DNA of 64,000 nt from Burkholderiales bacterium (GCA_016185015.1 JACPOI010000020.1:124001-188000); one strand, 5' to 3'. Shown: positions 8,382 to 16,845, counted from the first letter of the stretch. Made by a program: numbers and translations. Notes: a model not told the origin generated them from the letters alone.

Positions 8382-9305
8382 TCAGAGTCTGGGGAAGGCG
8401 CGGTAGCCCTGGGCGGTGGAGGCTTGTGGTTGCGGCACGGCCTGGCCGCTGACCGGCAGCACCGGGAACACGGCATTGAGCTGGCCGGTGCCGGAAGCGC
8501 CGAAATAGGGCGTGAGGATCTCGGCCTGCCCGGTGTATTCGGACCAGCCCAGCGCGCCCAGCAGCATGGCTGTGTCGTGCATGAAGCCCTCGCCATGGCC
8601 CTTGCTGGCGTACTCGGGGAGCATCTCGCAAAACGTGGGCCAGTCGCCGGCCTGCCACATGCGGATCACATCGCGGTCCATGTGTTCGAGCAGCGGGCTC
8701 CAGATCTTGTGCGCGTACTCGGGCGCCAGGCCGTTTTGCGCGAAGCGGTGGCTGAGCGAGCCACTGGCGAAGAAGGCGACGGTGCCGTCGTAGTGCTCTT
8801 CCACCGCGCGGCGCATGGCAAACCCCAGGCGCGCGCTGTCGTTGAGGTAGTGCACTTGGCACAGGGCCGAGACCGAGATCACCTTGAAGTGCTGGTCCTG
8901 GTTCATGTAGCGCATGGGCACCAGGGTGCCGTACTCGGGCGCCAGCGTGGTGGCCGGGTGGGCCAGGGTCTCGACGCCGTGCTCGCTGCAGACCTTGGCC
9001 AGCAGCTGGCCCAGCGCCGGGTTGCCCGGGAATTCGTAGGCCAGGTTGCTGATGAAGTGCGGCAGCTCGTTGCTGGTGTACAGGCCCTTGAAATGCGGCG
9101 CGCAGTTCACGTGGTAGTTGGCGTTGACCAGCCAGTGCGTGTCGAACACCACGATGGTGTCCACGCCGAGTTCACGGCAGCGGCGGCCGATCTCCTTGTG
9201 GCCGTTGATCGCATCCTGTCGCGTGCCCTGGCGTGGCCCAGGCAGCTCGCTGAGGTAGATCGAGGGGACGTGGGTGATCTTGGCGGCGAGAGCGAGCTTG
9301 CCCAT
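8382..9305 (-). CDS. hpaD: 3,4-dihydroxyphenylacetate (homoprotocatechuate) 2,3-dioxygenase
   Basis: 307 aa starting [15 protein letters not shown], identical over those residues to E. coli HpaD; the upstream in-frame extension to 9476 is discarded. It belongs to the LigB-type class III extradiol dioxygenases: [37 protein letters not shown] and ASGSLSHRF contain the metal ligands and active-site histidines. It opens the homoprotocatechuate ring to 5-carboxymethyl-2-hydroxymuconate semialdehyde, using Fe(II) and O2. The C-terminus is about 25 residues longer than the E. coli enzyme and rich in Gln and Pro. Start 2 nt after the hpaE stop. Confidence 0.95.
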   Translation of the reverse strand: MGKLALAAKITHVPSIYLSELPGPRQGTRQDAINGHKEIGRRCRELGVDTIVVFDTHWLVNANYHVNCAPHFKGLYTSNELPHFISNLAYEFPGNPALGQLLAKVCSEHGVETLAHPATTLAPEYGTLVPMRYMNQDQHFKVISVSALCQVHYLNDSARLGFAMRRAVEEHYDGTVAFFASGSLSHRFAQNGLAPEYAHKIWSPLLEHMDRDVIRMWQAGDWPTFCEMLPEYASKGHGEGFMHDTAMLLGALGWSEYTGQAEILTPYFGASGTGQLNAVFPVLPVSGQAVPQPQASTAQGYRAFPRL

Positions 9306-9307
9306 GG

Positions 9308-10783
9308 TCAGGCTCCCCAATGCGGGATGTGGTGATGGCCCATGCTCACGGCCACGTTCTTGGGCTCCAGGAACACCTCGTAGCTCCAGGTGCCGCCTTC
9401 GCGCCCCGTGCCGCTGGCCTTGGTGCCGCCGAAGGGCTGGCGCAGGTCCCGCACGTTCTGGCTGTTGACGAAGCACATGCCGGCCTCGATGGCGCCGGCC
9501 ACGCGGTGTGCGCGGCCGATGTTCTCGCTCCAGACATAGCTGCTCAGGCCGTATTGAATGTCATTGGCCAGTCGTATGGCGTCGGCCTCGTCCTTGAAGG
9601 GAATCAGGCAGGCCACGGGGCCGAAGATCTCCTCCTGCGCGATGCGCATGCGGTTGTCCACGTCGGCGAAGACGGTGGGCCAGACGTAGTTGCCCTTTTG
9701 CACGCGCGCCGCCAGCGCAGGTGCGTAGGAGGGGCGGTCGAGCCCGCCGCAGACCAGCGTGGCGCCTTCCTTGGGGCCGAGTTCGATGTAGCTGCGGACC
9801 TTGGCCAGGTGGGCCTGGCTGATCATCGGGCCGATGATGGTTTTCTCGTCTTGCGGGTCGCCGACCGTGATGCGTTTGGCGCGCTCGGCGAACTTCTGCA
9901 CGAAGTCCGCGTAGATGCTCTGCTGTACCAGGATGCGGCTGCCCGCGGTGCAGCGCTCGCCGTTGTTGGAGAAGATCATGAAGACCGCGGCGTCCAGCGC
10001 GCGCTCCAGGTCCGCGTCGTCGAAGATCACGAAGGGGCTCTTGCCGCCCAGTTCCATGCTGAACTTCTTCAGGCCCGCGGCCTTGACGATGCGGTTGCCC
10101 GTGGCTGTGGAGCCTGTGAAGGAGATGGCACGCACGTCGGGGTGGGCGCACAGCGGCTCGCCGGCTTCCTTGCCGTAGCCGTGCACGACGTTGAGCACAC
10201 CGGCGGGGATGCCGGCTTCCAGCGCCAGCTCGCCCAGGCGTGCCGCCGTGAGCGGCGAGAGTTCGCTCATCTTGAGCACGGCCGTGTTGCCGAAGGCCAG
10301 GGCCGGCGCCACCTTCCAGGTGGCGGTCATGAAAGGCACGTTCCAGGGGCTGATGAGCGCGCACACGCCCACCGGGTGGAACAGGGTGTAGTTCAGGTGC
10401 GTGGGCGTGGGGTAGGTGTGGCCGTCTACACGGGTGCACATCTCGGCGAAGTAATGGAAGTTGTCGGCCGCGCGCGGGATCAGCTGCTTGCCGGTCTGGG
10501 CGATGACCTGGCCGGTGTCGTCGGTCTCGGTGCGGGCTATCTCGGGCACGTGCTGGGCGATCAGCTCGCCGAGCTTGCGCATGAGTTTGGCGCGCTCGGG
10601 GGCGGGCAGGCCAGCCCACTTCGGGAAGGCGTCCTTGGCAGCGGCCACGGCGGTGTGCATTTCGGCCGCACCGCCCGCCGCAACTTCGGCCAGGACTTCC
10701 TGCGTGGCCGGGTTGACGGTCTCGAAATAGTCGACGCCGGCGACCGGTTTGCCGTTGATGAGGTGGTTGATGACGGTGTTCAT
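9308..10783 (-). CDS. hpaE: 5-carboxymethyl-2-hydroxymuconate semialdehyde dehydrogenase
   Basis: 491 aa aldehyde dehydrogenase starting MNTVINHLIN (ATG 10781-10783); the frame reads on to 11533 but that part is out-of-frame hpaG2. The conserved parts are in order: CALISPWNVPFM, the NAD site SFTGSTATGN, the catalytic Glu in MELGGKSP and the catalytic Cys in NNGERCTAGSR. It oxidises the ring-cleavage semialdehyde to the dicarboxylate 5-carboxymethyl-2-hydroxymuconate, with NAD+. Its start overlaps the hpaG2 stop by 4 nt and hpaD follows after 2 nt. The specific substrate is assigned from the gene order. Confidence 0.94.
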   Translation of the reverse strand: MNTVINHLINGKPVAGVDYFETVNPATQEVLAEVAAGGAAEMHTAVAAAKDAFPKWAGLPAPERAKLMRKLGELIAQHVPEIARTETDDTGQVIAQTGKQLIPRAADNFHYFAEMCTRVDGHTYPTPTHLNYTLFHPVGVCALISPWNVPFMTATWKVAPALAFGNTAVLKMSELSPLTAARLGELALEAGIPAGVLNVVHGYGKEAGEPLCAHPDVRAISFTGSTATGNRIVKAAGLKKFSMELGGKSPFVIFDDADLERALDAAVFMIFSNNGERCTAGSRILVQQSIYADFVQKFAERAKRITVGDPQDEKTIIGPMISQAHLAKVRSYIELGPKEGATLVCGGLDRPSYAPALAARVQKGNYVWPTVFADVDNRMRIAQEEIFGPVACLIPFKDEADAIRLANDIQYGLSSYVWSENIGRAHRVAGAIEAGMCFVNSQNVRDLRQPFGGTKASGTGREGGTWSYEVFLEPKNVAVSMGHHHIPHWGA

Positions 10784-11529
10784 GCGGAGATGGTGTTGAC
10801 GAGGGCGCCGAGGCCCTCGATCTCGGTGACGATGACATCGCCGGGCCGGCAGTCGACGATGCCGTCGGGTGTGCCGGTCAGGATGAGGTCGCCGGGGTTC
10901 AGTGTCATGAAGCTGCTGAAGTACTCGATCAGGTAGGGTACGTCGAAGATCATGTCGCGTGTATGGCCGGCCTGCGTCACCTTGCCGTTGACCGTGGTGC
11001 TCAGGGCCAGATTCATGGGATTGGGCACATCGGCGGTGTCGACGCGCCAGGGGCCCAGCGGCGTGCAGGTGTCGCGGTTCTTCACGCGCAGGTTGGGCCG
11101 GTACCAGTTTTCCAGGTAGTCGCGGATGGCGTAGTCGTTGGCCACGGTGTAGCCGGCGATGTAGTCGTAGGCGTCGGCCCGCTTCACGTTTTTGGCACGC
11201 TGGCCGATCACCACGGCCAGTTCGCATTCGTAGTGCATGTAGTCCACACCGGCCGGGCGCACGGTATGGGCGCGGTGGCCGATCAGCGAGCCTTCGCCCT
11301 TGATGAAAACCAGCGGCTCTTCGGGTGCCTTGAAGGCCAGTTCCTTGGCGTGGTCGGCATAGTTCAGGCCCAGGGCCAGGACGGTGCGTGGCCAGGGCAC
11401 GGGGGCCAGCGGCGGCAGCCAGGTCACGGCATCGAAGTCGACCAGGCGGCCATCGGCCAGCAGGAGGCGGCCGTGGTGTTCGGTGGCGTCGTGGATCGCG
11501 CCGTCGTAGGCCACGCGGGCGTGTTTCAT
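10780..11529 (-). CDS. hpaG2: homoprotocatechuate pathway isomerase/decarboxylase, C-terminal-type subunit
   Basis: 249 aa fumarylacetoacetase-fold protein that aligns with the C-terminal half of the fused E. coli HpaG/HpcE. LALGLNYADHAKELAFKAP, EPLVFIKGEGSL, YMHYECELAVVIG, NDYAIRDYLENWYRPNLRVK and FMTLNPGDLILTGTPDG are the shared segments; the E residues in YECELAVV would bind the metal. The pair HpaG1/HpaG2 decarboxylates the 5-oxo triacid and isomerises 2-hydroxyhepta-2,4-diene-1,7-dioate. Here the two halves are separate genes overlapping by 4 nt (ATGA type), unlike the fused enterobacterial form. Confidence 0.94.
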   Translation of the reverse strand: MKHARVAYDGAIHDATEHHGRLLLADGRLVDFDAVTWLPPLAPVPWPRTVLALGLNYADHAKELAFKAPEEPLVFIKGEGSLIGHRAHTVRPAGVDYMHYECELAVVIGQRAKNVKRADAYDYIAGYTVANDYAIRDYLENWYRPNLRVKNRDTCTPLGPWRVDTADVPNPMNLALSTTVNGKVTQAGHTRDMIFDVPYLIEYFSSFMTLNPGDLILTGTPDGIVDCRPGDVIVTEIEGLGALVNTISA

Positions 11530-12197
11530 GCAACCTCCCGCACCAGCGTGTTCGTCAACGTGCCCAGCGCGGGCATGCCGATGGCAGAAATCTCGATGCG
11601 CTGCCCTGCGCTGGCCAGCGGGCGCTTGGCGCCCAGACCCAGCAACATCTCGTCGCCGTGGCGCAGCGTCATGAACTCGCTGACGTCGGCAATGAGTTGC
11701 GCGGCATGACGGCGCATCTGCGCTAGGTCCACGGTCTGCTGCAACCGGCCGTCGACGCGCACCTCCAGCCGCAGCCGGTTCGGGTCGCCCACCTCCGCTG
11801 GTGTGGCGCAGCGCGGCCCGATGCCCAGGAAACCATCAAGGTTCTTGTACTTGACTGGCGGGCGGTAGTAGCTGGCGTGCGGCAGCGAGAGGTCGTTGAC
11901 CAGCACGTAGCCTGCCACGTGCGATAGCGCAGTGTCGACGCTGACCTGGTGCGCGGCCGTGCCGATGACCATCGCCAGGCTGGCGCCGATCTCCACTTCC
12001 GGTGCGCGCGCCGGTACCGCGATGGCCGCACCGCAGGCGCTCCATGTGTTCGCGGTTTTCACATAGAGCACCGGCGCCTTCGGGGCGGCCTTGTAGGGCG
12101 GCTCATTCATCTGCGCGGCCCAGGCGGCCCACTCGTCCTTCGAGTTGAGCAGCACGCCATAGACCGTGCCGGCCGCCAGGACGGGTGCGTGGCTCAT
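11526..12197 (-). CDS. hpaG1: homoprotocatechuate pathway isomerase/decarboxylase, N-terminal-type subunit
   Basis: 223 aa. GTVYGVLLNSKDEWAAWAAQ and PPYKAAPKAPVLYVKTANTW correspond to the N-terminal half of E. coli HpaG (GTIFAVALNHRSQLDAW, SPYKAPPKTAVWFIKPRNT), and VLVNDLSLPHASYYRPPVKY to its ANDVSLPEESFYRPAIK. It has the fumarylacetoacetase fold and is the partner of hpaG2 immediately downstream. The start overlaps the end of hpaR by 4 nt, so regulator and first enzyme gene are translationally coupled. Confidence 0.92.
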   Translation of the reverse strand: MSHAPVLAAGTVYGVLLNSKDEWAAWAAQMNEPPYKAAPKAPVLYVKTANTWSACGAAIAVPARAPEVEIGASLAMVIGTAAHQVSVDTALSHVAGYVLVNDLSLPHASYYRPPVKYKNLDGFLGIGPRCATPAEVGDPNRLRLEVRVDGRLQQTVDLAQMRRHAAQLIADVSEFMTLRHGDEMLLGLGAKRPLASAGQRIEISAIGMPALGTLTNTLVREVA

Positions 12198-12628
12198 GCG
12201 GGTTCCTCCAGGGCAATCAGTTCATCGAGCAGCCCATAGAGCTGCTCCAGTTTTTCCTTGCCCAGGCCGCGCTCCAGGCGCTGGTAATGCGCCTCGATCG
12301 ACTGGGACAGGGTGGCGACCAGCGCCAGGCCGCGGGGCGTGGCGCGCACCACGGTGCGACGCTGGTCGGCCGCGTCGCGCTCGCGTTGCACCAGCCCGTC
12401 GCGCTCCATGCGGGCCAGCACGCCGGTGAGGCTGGGGCCGAGGATGTAGGCCTCGCGTGCCACGCGGCCGGTTTCCACCACACCGTGTTCGCCCAGCACG
12501 CGCAGGACGCGCCACTGCTGGTCGCTCAGGCCTTGGTCGCGCAGGCCGGGGCGGTAGTGCGTCATCACGGCTTCGCGCGCCTGCAGCAGCAGGCGGGGCA
12601 GGTTGCGATGGCGAAAAGCGGTGGACAT
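12194..12628 (-). CDS. hpaR: MarR-family repressor of homoprotocatechuate degradation
   Basis: 144 aa winged-helix protein. LLQAREAVMTHYRPGLRDQG, LSDQQWRVLRVL, PSLTGVLARMERDGLVQR and ADQRR align with E. coli HpaR (LLQAREAAMSYFRP, LTEQQWRIVRIL, PSLTGILTRMERDGLV, NDQRK). HpaR is a dimeric repressor that releases DNA when an aromatic pathway substrate binds. As first gene of the operon it would control its own synthesis and that of all hpa enzymes. A perfect palindrome 17 nt upstream of the ATG is the likely operator. A recognisable Shine-Dalgarno sequence is lacking. Confidence 0.93.
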   Translation of the reverse strand: MSTAFRHRNLPRLLLQAREAVMTHYRPGLRDQGLSDQQWRVLRVLGEHGVVETGRVAREAYILGPSLTGVLARMERDGLVQRERDAADQRRTVVRATPRGLALVATLSQSIEAHYQRLERGLGKEKLEQLYGLLDELIALEEPA

Positions 12629-12645
12629 GGCGGAAGCGTCGATTT

Positions 12646-12661
12646 ATTTAACATGTTAAAT
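12646..12661. promoter_or_regulatory. 16-bp palindromic operator, probable HpaR site
   Basis: ATTTAACATGTTAAAT is a perfect inverted repeat, in size and AT-rich make-up like MarR-family operators. It sits 17 nt upstream of the hpaR ATG and covers the predicted -10 (TAACAT) of the hpaR promoter, so binding would block RNA polymerase. Assignment to HpaR is by position and symmetry. Confidence 0.75.
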
Positions 12662-12680
12662 GTTTTGATGCCGTATTCAA
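12653..12680 (-). promoter_or_regulatory. predicted sigma-70 promoter of the hpa operon
   Basis: On the minus strand TTGAAT (12675-12680) and TAACAT (12653-12658) are 16 bp apart and would start transcription near 12646, giving a leader of about 17 nt. The -10 hexamer lies inside the 16-bp palindrome. Hexamer matches are partial, so the start site is approximate. Confidence 0.5.
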
Positions 12681-12716
12681 GCCAGGCCCCGCCCCGCAGG
12701 CCCCGGACTTACCCGG

Positions 12717-12734
12717 ACTGTAAGTTCATACAGT
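12717..12734. promoter_or_regulatory. LexA-type SOS box upstream of radA
   Basis: The sequence is ACTGTA, six bases, TACAGT: two perfect 6-bp arms that contain the canonical CTGT-N8-ACAG core of the E. coli-type LexA box, and the base after it extends the usual ACAGTA flank. It ends 19 nt before the radA ATG and overlaps a possible -10 (TACAGT). LexA recognition is inferred from the match. Confidence 0.65.
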
Positions 12735-12753
12735 ATTCGGGTACCATCAGTGC

Positions 12754-14121
12754 ATGGCGAAAGACAAGACCATCTACACCTGCAACGAGTGCGGCGGCAC
12801 CAGCCCCAAGTGGCTGGGTAAGTGCCCGCACTGCAACGCCTGGAACTCGCTGATCGAGTCTGTGGCCGAGAGCGCCGCGCCGACCAAGAACCGTTTTGCC
12901 GCATTGGCGAAAACCGCCGAGGTGGTTGCGCTGGCCGACATCGAGGCTTCCGATGTGGAGCGCACACCGACCGGCCAGGACGAGCTGGACCGGGTGCTGG
13001 GCGGCGGCATCGTCGAAGGCGGTGTGGTGCTGATCGGCGGCGACCCGGGCATCGGCAAGTCCACGCTGCTGCTGCAGGCGCTCGATGCCTTGCAGCGTGC
13101 GGGCCAGAAGACGCTCTACGTCACGGGTGAGGAAAGCGGTGCGCAAGTGGCGCTGCGCGCGCGCCGCCTGGGGCTGGACGGCTCGCGGGTGCAGGTGCTG
13201 GCCGAGATCCAGCTCGAGAAGATCCTGGCCACGCTGGACGCGCACCAGCCGGCCATTGCAGTGATCGACTCTATCCAGACCGTCTATTCCGATCAACTCA
13301 CCTCCGCGCCCGGCTCGGTGGCGCAGGTGCGCGAATGCGCGGCCCACCTCACCCGTGCAGCCAAGGCCAGCGGTACGGCCATCGTCCTCGTAGGCCACGT
13401 GACCAAGGAGGGCGCACTGGCCGGTCCGCGTGTGCTGGAGCACATGGTGGACACGGTGCTGTATTTCGAAGGCGATACGCACAGCAGCTTTCGCCTGATC
13501 CGCGCCATCAAGAACCGCTTCGGCGCGGTGAACGAGATCGGCGTTTTCGCCATGACGGAAAAAGGCCTCAAGGGCGTGAGCAACCCCAGTGCCATTTTTC
13601 TGAGCCAGCATGCCGAGCCCGTGCCCGGCAGCTGCGTGATGGTCACGCTGGAAGGCACACGCCCCATGCTGGTGGAAATCCAGGCGCTGGTAGACAGCGG
13701 CGGCCCGTCTCCGCGGCGCCTGTCCGTGGGCCTGGACCGGGATCGCCTGGCCATGCTGCTGGCCGTGCTGCACCGGCATGCCGGCGTGGCCTGCCTGGAC
13801 CAGGATGTGTTCGTCAACGCCGTGGGCGGCGTGCGCATCAGCGAGCCCGCGGCCGACCTGGCGGTGATGCTGGCCATCACCTCCAGCCTGCGCGGCAGGC
13901 CCTTGCCCAAAGGCTTTCTCGCTTTCGGCGAAGTGGGCCTGGCCGGTGAGGTGCGCCCCGCGCCGCGCGGGCAGGAGCGCCTGAAGGAAGCTGCCAAGTT
14001 GGGCTTTTCCGTGGCCGTGGTGCCCAAGGCCAATGCACCCAAGAAGCCCATCGAGGGCCTGACCATCCACGCCGTCGAGCGGGTGGAAGAAGCCCTCCAG
14101 GTCTTGCGCACGCTGGAGTAA
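12754..14121 (+). CDS. radA: DNA repair/branch-migration protein RadA (Sms)
   Basis: 455 aa, normal for the family. Four cysteines (C10, C13, C24, C27) in YTCNECGG and GKCPHCNAW form the N-terminal zinc finger. Walker A GGDPGIGKST lies at about residues 95-104, the RadA-specific KNRFG motif follows the RecA-like core, and a Lon-protease-like domain forms the C-terminus (ISEPAADLAVMLAI, AFGEVGLAGEVRP). RadA is a DnaB-type hexameric ATPase that drives branch migration in RecA-dependent recombination. It is divergent from hpaR, and the LexA-type box in its promoter suggests SOS induction. Confidence 0.97.
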   Translation: MAKDKTIYTCNECGGTSPKWLGKCPHCNAWNSLIESVAESAAPTKNRFAALAKTAEVVALADIEASDVERTPTGQDELDRVLGGGIVEGGVVLIGGDPGIGKSTLLLQALDALQRAGQKTLYVTGEESGAQVALRARRLGLDGSRVQVLAEIQLEKILATLDAHQPAIAVIDSIQTVYSDQLTSAPGSVAQVRECAAHLTRAAKASGTAIVLVGHVTKEGALAGPRVLEHMVDTVLYFEGDTHSSFRLIRAIKNRFGAVNEIGVFAMTEKGLKGVSNPSAIFLSQHAEPVPGSCVMVTLEGTRPMLVEIQALVDSGGPSPRRLSVGLDRDRLAMLLAVLHRHAGVACLDQDVFVNAVGGVRISEPAADLAVMLAITSSLRGRPLPKGFLAFGEVGLAGEVRPAPRGQERLKEAAKLGFSVAVVPKANAPKKPIEGLTIHAVERVEEALQVLRTLE

Positions 14122-14165
14122 GGTCTGTTCCTACAATCCTGAGCATTCAATGCCCAGGAGCTGTC

Positions 14166-14573
14166 ATGTCCCACCTCACCCTCGCCGTCGCCCGTGACCT
14201 GATAGCCCAGGCCATGGCCCACGCCACCCAGAATTTCAAGAAGCCGGTCTGCGTCTCGGTCTGCGACGCCAGTGGCCTGCTGCTGGCTTTCGTGCGCATG
14301 GAGGGTGCGCCGGTGCGCAGCGTGGCCATCTCGCAAGGTAAGGGCTACAGCGCGGCGCGCATGGGCGTGACCACGCAGGCGGTGCTGGAGCGGCTGCACC
14401 GCGAGAACATAGAAATCGGCTACTTTTGCGACCCGTTGCTCACGGCCCTGCCCGGCGGTTCCCCCTTGAAGGACAAGGCCGGTGTGTTGTGCGGGGCCAT
14501 GGGCGTCAGCGGCCTGACCTCGGCCGAGGACCAGCAGGTCACCGACTTCATCGCCGGCAAGTTCGCCGCATGA
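14166..14573 (+). CDS. GlcG/HbpS-family (DUF336) protein
   Basis: 135 aa. [48 protein letters not shown] and [22 protein letters not shown] are the conserved blocks of the GlcG/HbpS fold, a small alpha/beta protein known to bind heme or small organic cofactors in Streptomyces HbpS and encoded next to glycolate oxidase in E. coli. Its biochemical role here is unknown. The SD AGGAG is 5 nt before the ATG. It overlaps the following aldo/keto reductase by 4 nt (ATGA), so the two are probably co-translated. Confidence 0.88.
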   Translation: MSHLTLAVARDLIAQAMAHATQNFKKPVCVSVCDASGLLLAFVRMEGAPVRSVAISQGKGYSAARMGVTTQAVLERLHRENIEIGYFCDPLLTALPGGSPLKDKAGVLCGAMGVSGLTSAEDQQVTDFIAGKFAA

Positions 14574-15403
14574 AGACAGTGCGCCTGCCCTCAGGCGAAC
14601 AGTTGCCGGCCCTGGGCCAGGGCACCTGGTACATGGGCGAGGACCGCAGCGCGCGCAAGGCGGAAGTCGCCGCATTGCAGCTGGGCCTGGACCTGGGCCT
14701 GACGCTGATCGACACCGCCGAGATGTACGCCGAGGGCGGGGCCGAGCAGGTGGTGGGCGAGGCGCTGCTGGGGCGGCGTGAGCAGGCCTTTCTCGTCAGC
14801 AAGGTCTATCCGCACAACGCCTCGCGCCAGGGGGCTGTTGCGGCCTGCGAGCGCAGCCTGCAGCGCCTCAAGACCGACCGTATCGATCTTTACCTCCTGC
14901 ACTGGCGCGGCCCCTATCCGCTGGCCGAGACCGTGGAGGCTTTCGAGGCCCTGCAGCGGGCCGGCAAGATCCGCCACTGGGGCGTGAGCAACCTGGACCT
15001 GGCCGACATGCAGGAGCTCCGGCGCGTGCCCGGCGGCGCGGCCTGCGCCGCGAACCAGCTGCTCTACAACCTGGGACGGCGTGGCATCGAATGGGACCTG
15101 CTGCCCTGGTTGCGCGAACGCGGCGTGCCCGTCATGGCCTATTCGCCGATCGAGCAGGCGCGCCTGCTGGGCCACAAGGGCCTGCAGGATTTCGCCCGCC
15201 GCCACGGCATGACCCCGGCGCAAGCCGCGCTGGCCTGGCTGCTGGCACAGGAAGGCGTGATCGCCATCCCCAAATCGGCCCATCTGGCGCGCGTGCGTGA
15301 GAACGCGGCGGCCCGTGAGATCACGCTGACCCCGGCCCAGCTGGCCGAACTCGACCGCCTGTTTGCGCCGCCCGCCGGGCCTTCAGACCTGGACATGCTC
15401 TGA
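14570..15403 (+). CDS. aldo/keto reductase
   Basis: 277 aa starting [20 protein letters not shown] (ATG 14570-14572 overlapping the previous stop); the longer frame from 14426 is out-of-frame GlcG. The catalytic tetrad is visible as D and Y in [13 protein letters not shown] in [11 protein letters not shown] and H in LYLLHWRGP. The C-terminal [18 protein letters not shown] binds NADPH, a signature of AKR family enzymes. It is a cytosolic monomeric (TIM-barrel) reductase of unspecified carbonyl substrates. Confidence 0.93.
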   Translation: MKTVRLPSGEQLPALGQGTWYMGEDRSARKAEVAALQLGLDLGLTLIDTAEMYAEGGAEQVVGEALLGRREQAFLVSKVYPHNASRQGAVAACERSLQRLKTDRIDLYLLHWRGPYPLAETVEAFEALQRAGKIRHWGVSNLDLADMQELRRVPGGAACAANQLLYNLGRRGIEWDLLPWLRERGVPVMAYSPIEQARLLGHKGLQDFARRHGMTPAQAALAWLLAQEGVIAIPKSAHLARVRENAAAREITLTPAQLAELDRLFAPPAGPSDLDML

Positions 15404-15416
15404 GACAATCGGGGTC

Positions 15417-15854
15417 ATGTCTTTTCAGAAAATCCTTCTTCCCATCGGCGCCGTGGCGCTGGTCGTGGCTGGCTACCGCTTCGGGGGCTGGGCCGGCGTG
15501 GCCTTTGCTGTCGGTGCCCTCATGCTGTGGCTGATGCTGCACTTCACCCGCCTCATGCACATCCTCAAGCGCGCGGCCGACAGCCCCCTGGGTTATGTGG
15601 GCAGCGCCGTGATGCTGCAGGCCAAGCTCAAGCCCGGCATGACGCTGATGCACGTGGTGGCCATGACCCGTTCCCTGGGCGAAGCGCAAAGCCCGCCCGA
15701 CAGCCAGCCCGAGATGTTTCGCTGGACCGACCCGTCCGAGGCCTCGGTGACCTGCGAATTCCATGCGGGCAAGCTGGTGCGCTGGGACTTCCGCCGCCCG
15801 GACGCGACCGACCCCGGATCCACCACCATGCCGGGCCTGCCGTCGGCCCCGTAA
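15417..15854 (+). CDS. small inner-membrane protein of unknown function
   Basis: 145 aa starting MSFQKILLPIGAVALV, ATG 15417; the upstream ATG at 15363 would overlap the aldo/keto reductase and is not used. One hydrophobic segment or a tight hairpin occupies about residues 5-45 (ALVVAGYRFGGWAGVAFAVG, MLWLMLHF). A soluble C-terminal part follows with FRWTDPSEASVTCEFHAGKL and DFRRPDATDP. I recognise no catalytic motif. It sits 52 nt upstream of ilvE, whose predicted -10 (TAAAAT, 15851-15856) overlaps its stop. Confidence 0.8.
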   Translation: MSFQKILLPIGAVALVVAGYRFGGWAGVAFAVGALMLWLMLHFTRLMHILKRAADSPLGYVGSAVMLQAKLKPGMTLMHVVAMTRSLGEAQSPPDSQPEMFRWTDPSEASVTCEFHAGKLVRWDFRRPDATDPGSTTMPGLPSAP

Positions 15855-15906
15855 AATCAGGGTTTTGGCCCGGCCGAACGGGCAGCCCCTACCAAGGAAA
15901 GAACCG

Positions 15907-16845
15907 ATGAGCCCCCTACCGACCTCGATGTCCGACCGCGACGGAAAAATCTGGATGGACGGCCAGCTGGTGGAATGGCGTGACGCCAAGATCCACGTGC
16001 TGAGTCATACCCTGCACTACGGCTGCGGCGCTTTCGAGGGCGTACGGGCCTACAACACGGTCAACGGAACGGCCATCTTCCGCCTGCAGGAGCACACCGA
16101 GCGCCTGTTCAACAGCGCCAAGATCCTGCGCATGAAGATCCCCTTCACCATGGAGCAGGTCAACGAGGCGCAGAAGGACGTGGTGCGCGCCAACAAGCTC
16201 GAGAGCTGCTACCTGCGCCCGCTGACCTGGATCGGCGACAAGAAGCTGGGCGTTTCCCCGAAGGGCAACACCATCCACCTGATGGTCGCGGCCTGGGCCT
16301 GGGGCGCCTACCTGGGCGAGGAGGGCATGAAGCGCGGTATCCGTGTCAAGACCTCCAGCTACACGCGCCACCACGTCAACATCACCATGACGCAGGCCAA
16401 GGCGGTGAGCAACTACACCAACTCGATCCTGGCGAATATGGAAGCCACGGACGACGGCTACGACGAGGCCCTGCTGCTCGATTCCTCTGGCTTCGTCTCC
16501 GAAGGCGCGGGCGAGAACATCTTCGTCATCAAGGGCGGCGTCATCTACACGCCCGACCTGTCGGCCGGCGCGCTCAACGGCATCACGCGCAACACCGTCT
16601 TCCACATCGCCAAGGACCTGGGCCTGGAGATCGTGCAGAAGCGCATCACGCGCGACGAGGTCTACATCGCCGATGAGGCCTTCTTCACCGGCACGGCCGC
16701 TGAAGTGACCCCGATCCGCGAACTCGACCGCGTCGAGATCGGCAGCGGTTCGCGCGGCCCGATCACGGAGAAGATCCAGAGCGCCTTCTTCGACATCGTC
16801 AACGGCCGCAATCCCAAGTACGCCCACTGGCTCACGAAAGTTTGA
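15907..16845 (+). CDS. ilvE: branched-chain amino acid aminotransferase
   Basis: 312 aa from MSPLPTSMSDRDGKIWMDGQ, ATG 15907 preceded by AAGGAAAG. This is a fold-type IV PLP aminotransferase: HTLHYGCGAFEGVRAY, the PLP lysine in MTQAKAVSNYTNSILA, EALLLDSSGFVSEGAGENIF and FFTGTAAEVTPIRELD are the IlvE blocks. It interconverts Val, Leu and Ile with their 2-oxo acids. The gene is followed by a two-hairpin repeat and the zinc-finger gene. A possible -10 TAAAAT is at 15851-15856. Confidence 0.96.
   Translation: MSPLPTSMSDRDGKIWMDGQLVEWRDAKIHVLSHTLHYGCGAFEGVRAYNTVNGTAIFRLQEHTERLFNSAKILRMKIPFTMEQVNEAQKDVVRANKLESCYLRPLTWIGDKKLGVSPKGNTIHLMVAAWAWGAYLGEEGMKRGIRVKTSSYTRHHVNITMTQAKAVSNYTNSILANMEATDDGYDEALLLDSSGFVSEGAGENIFVIKGGVIYTPDLSAGALNGITRNTVFHIAKDLGLEIVQKRITRDEVYIADEAFFTGTAAEVTPIRELDRVEIGSGSRGPITEKIQSAFFDIVNGRNPKYAHWLTKV

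Noticed and set aside
7147-8862. A 571-codon frame suggesting a fused HpaH
   Set aside because: The extra N-terminal part overlaps hpaF and hpaD in another frame and has shadow-type composition.
9308-11533. A 741-codon open frame that could be read as a fusion of an unknown domain with the HpaE dehydrogenase
   Set aside because: The upstream 250 codons are the out-of-frame translation of hpaG2, full of Arg and Pro; HpaE homology starts exactly at MNTVINHLIN.
12646-12661. FNR-type reading of the palindrome upstream of hpaR
   Set aside because: TTAACATGTTAA lacks the TTGAT/ATCAA half-sites, and the location in front of a MarR gene fits that regulator better.
12709-14070. A 453-codon minus-strand frame opposite radA
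   Set aside because: It is a mirror frame of radA, with no start signals or domain-like sequence.
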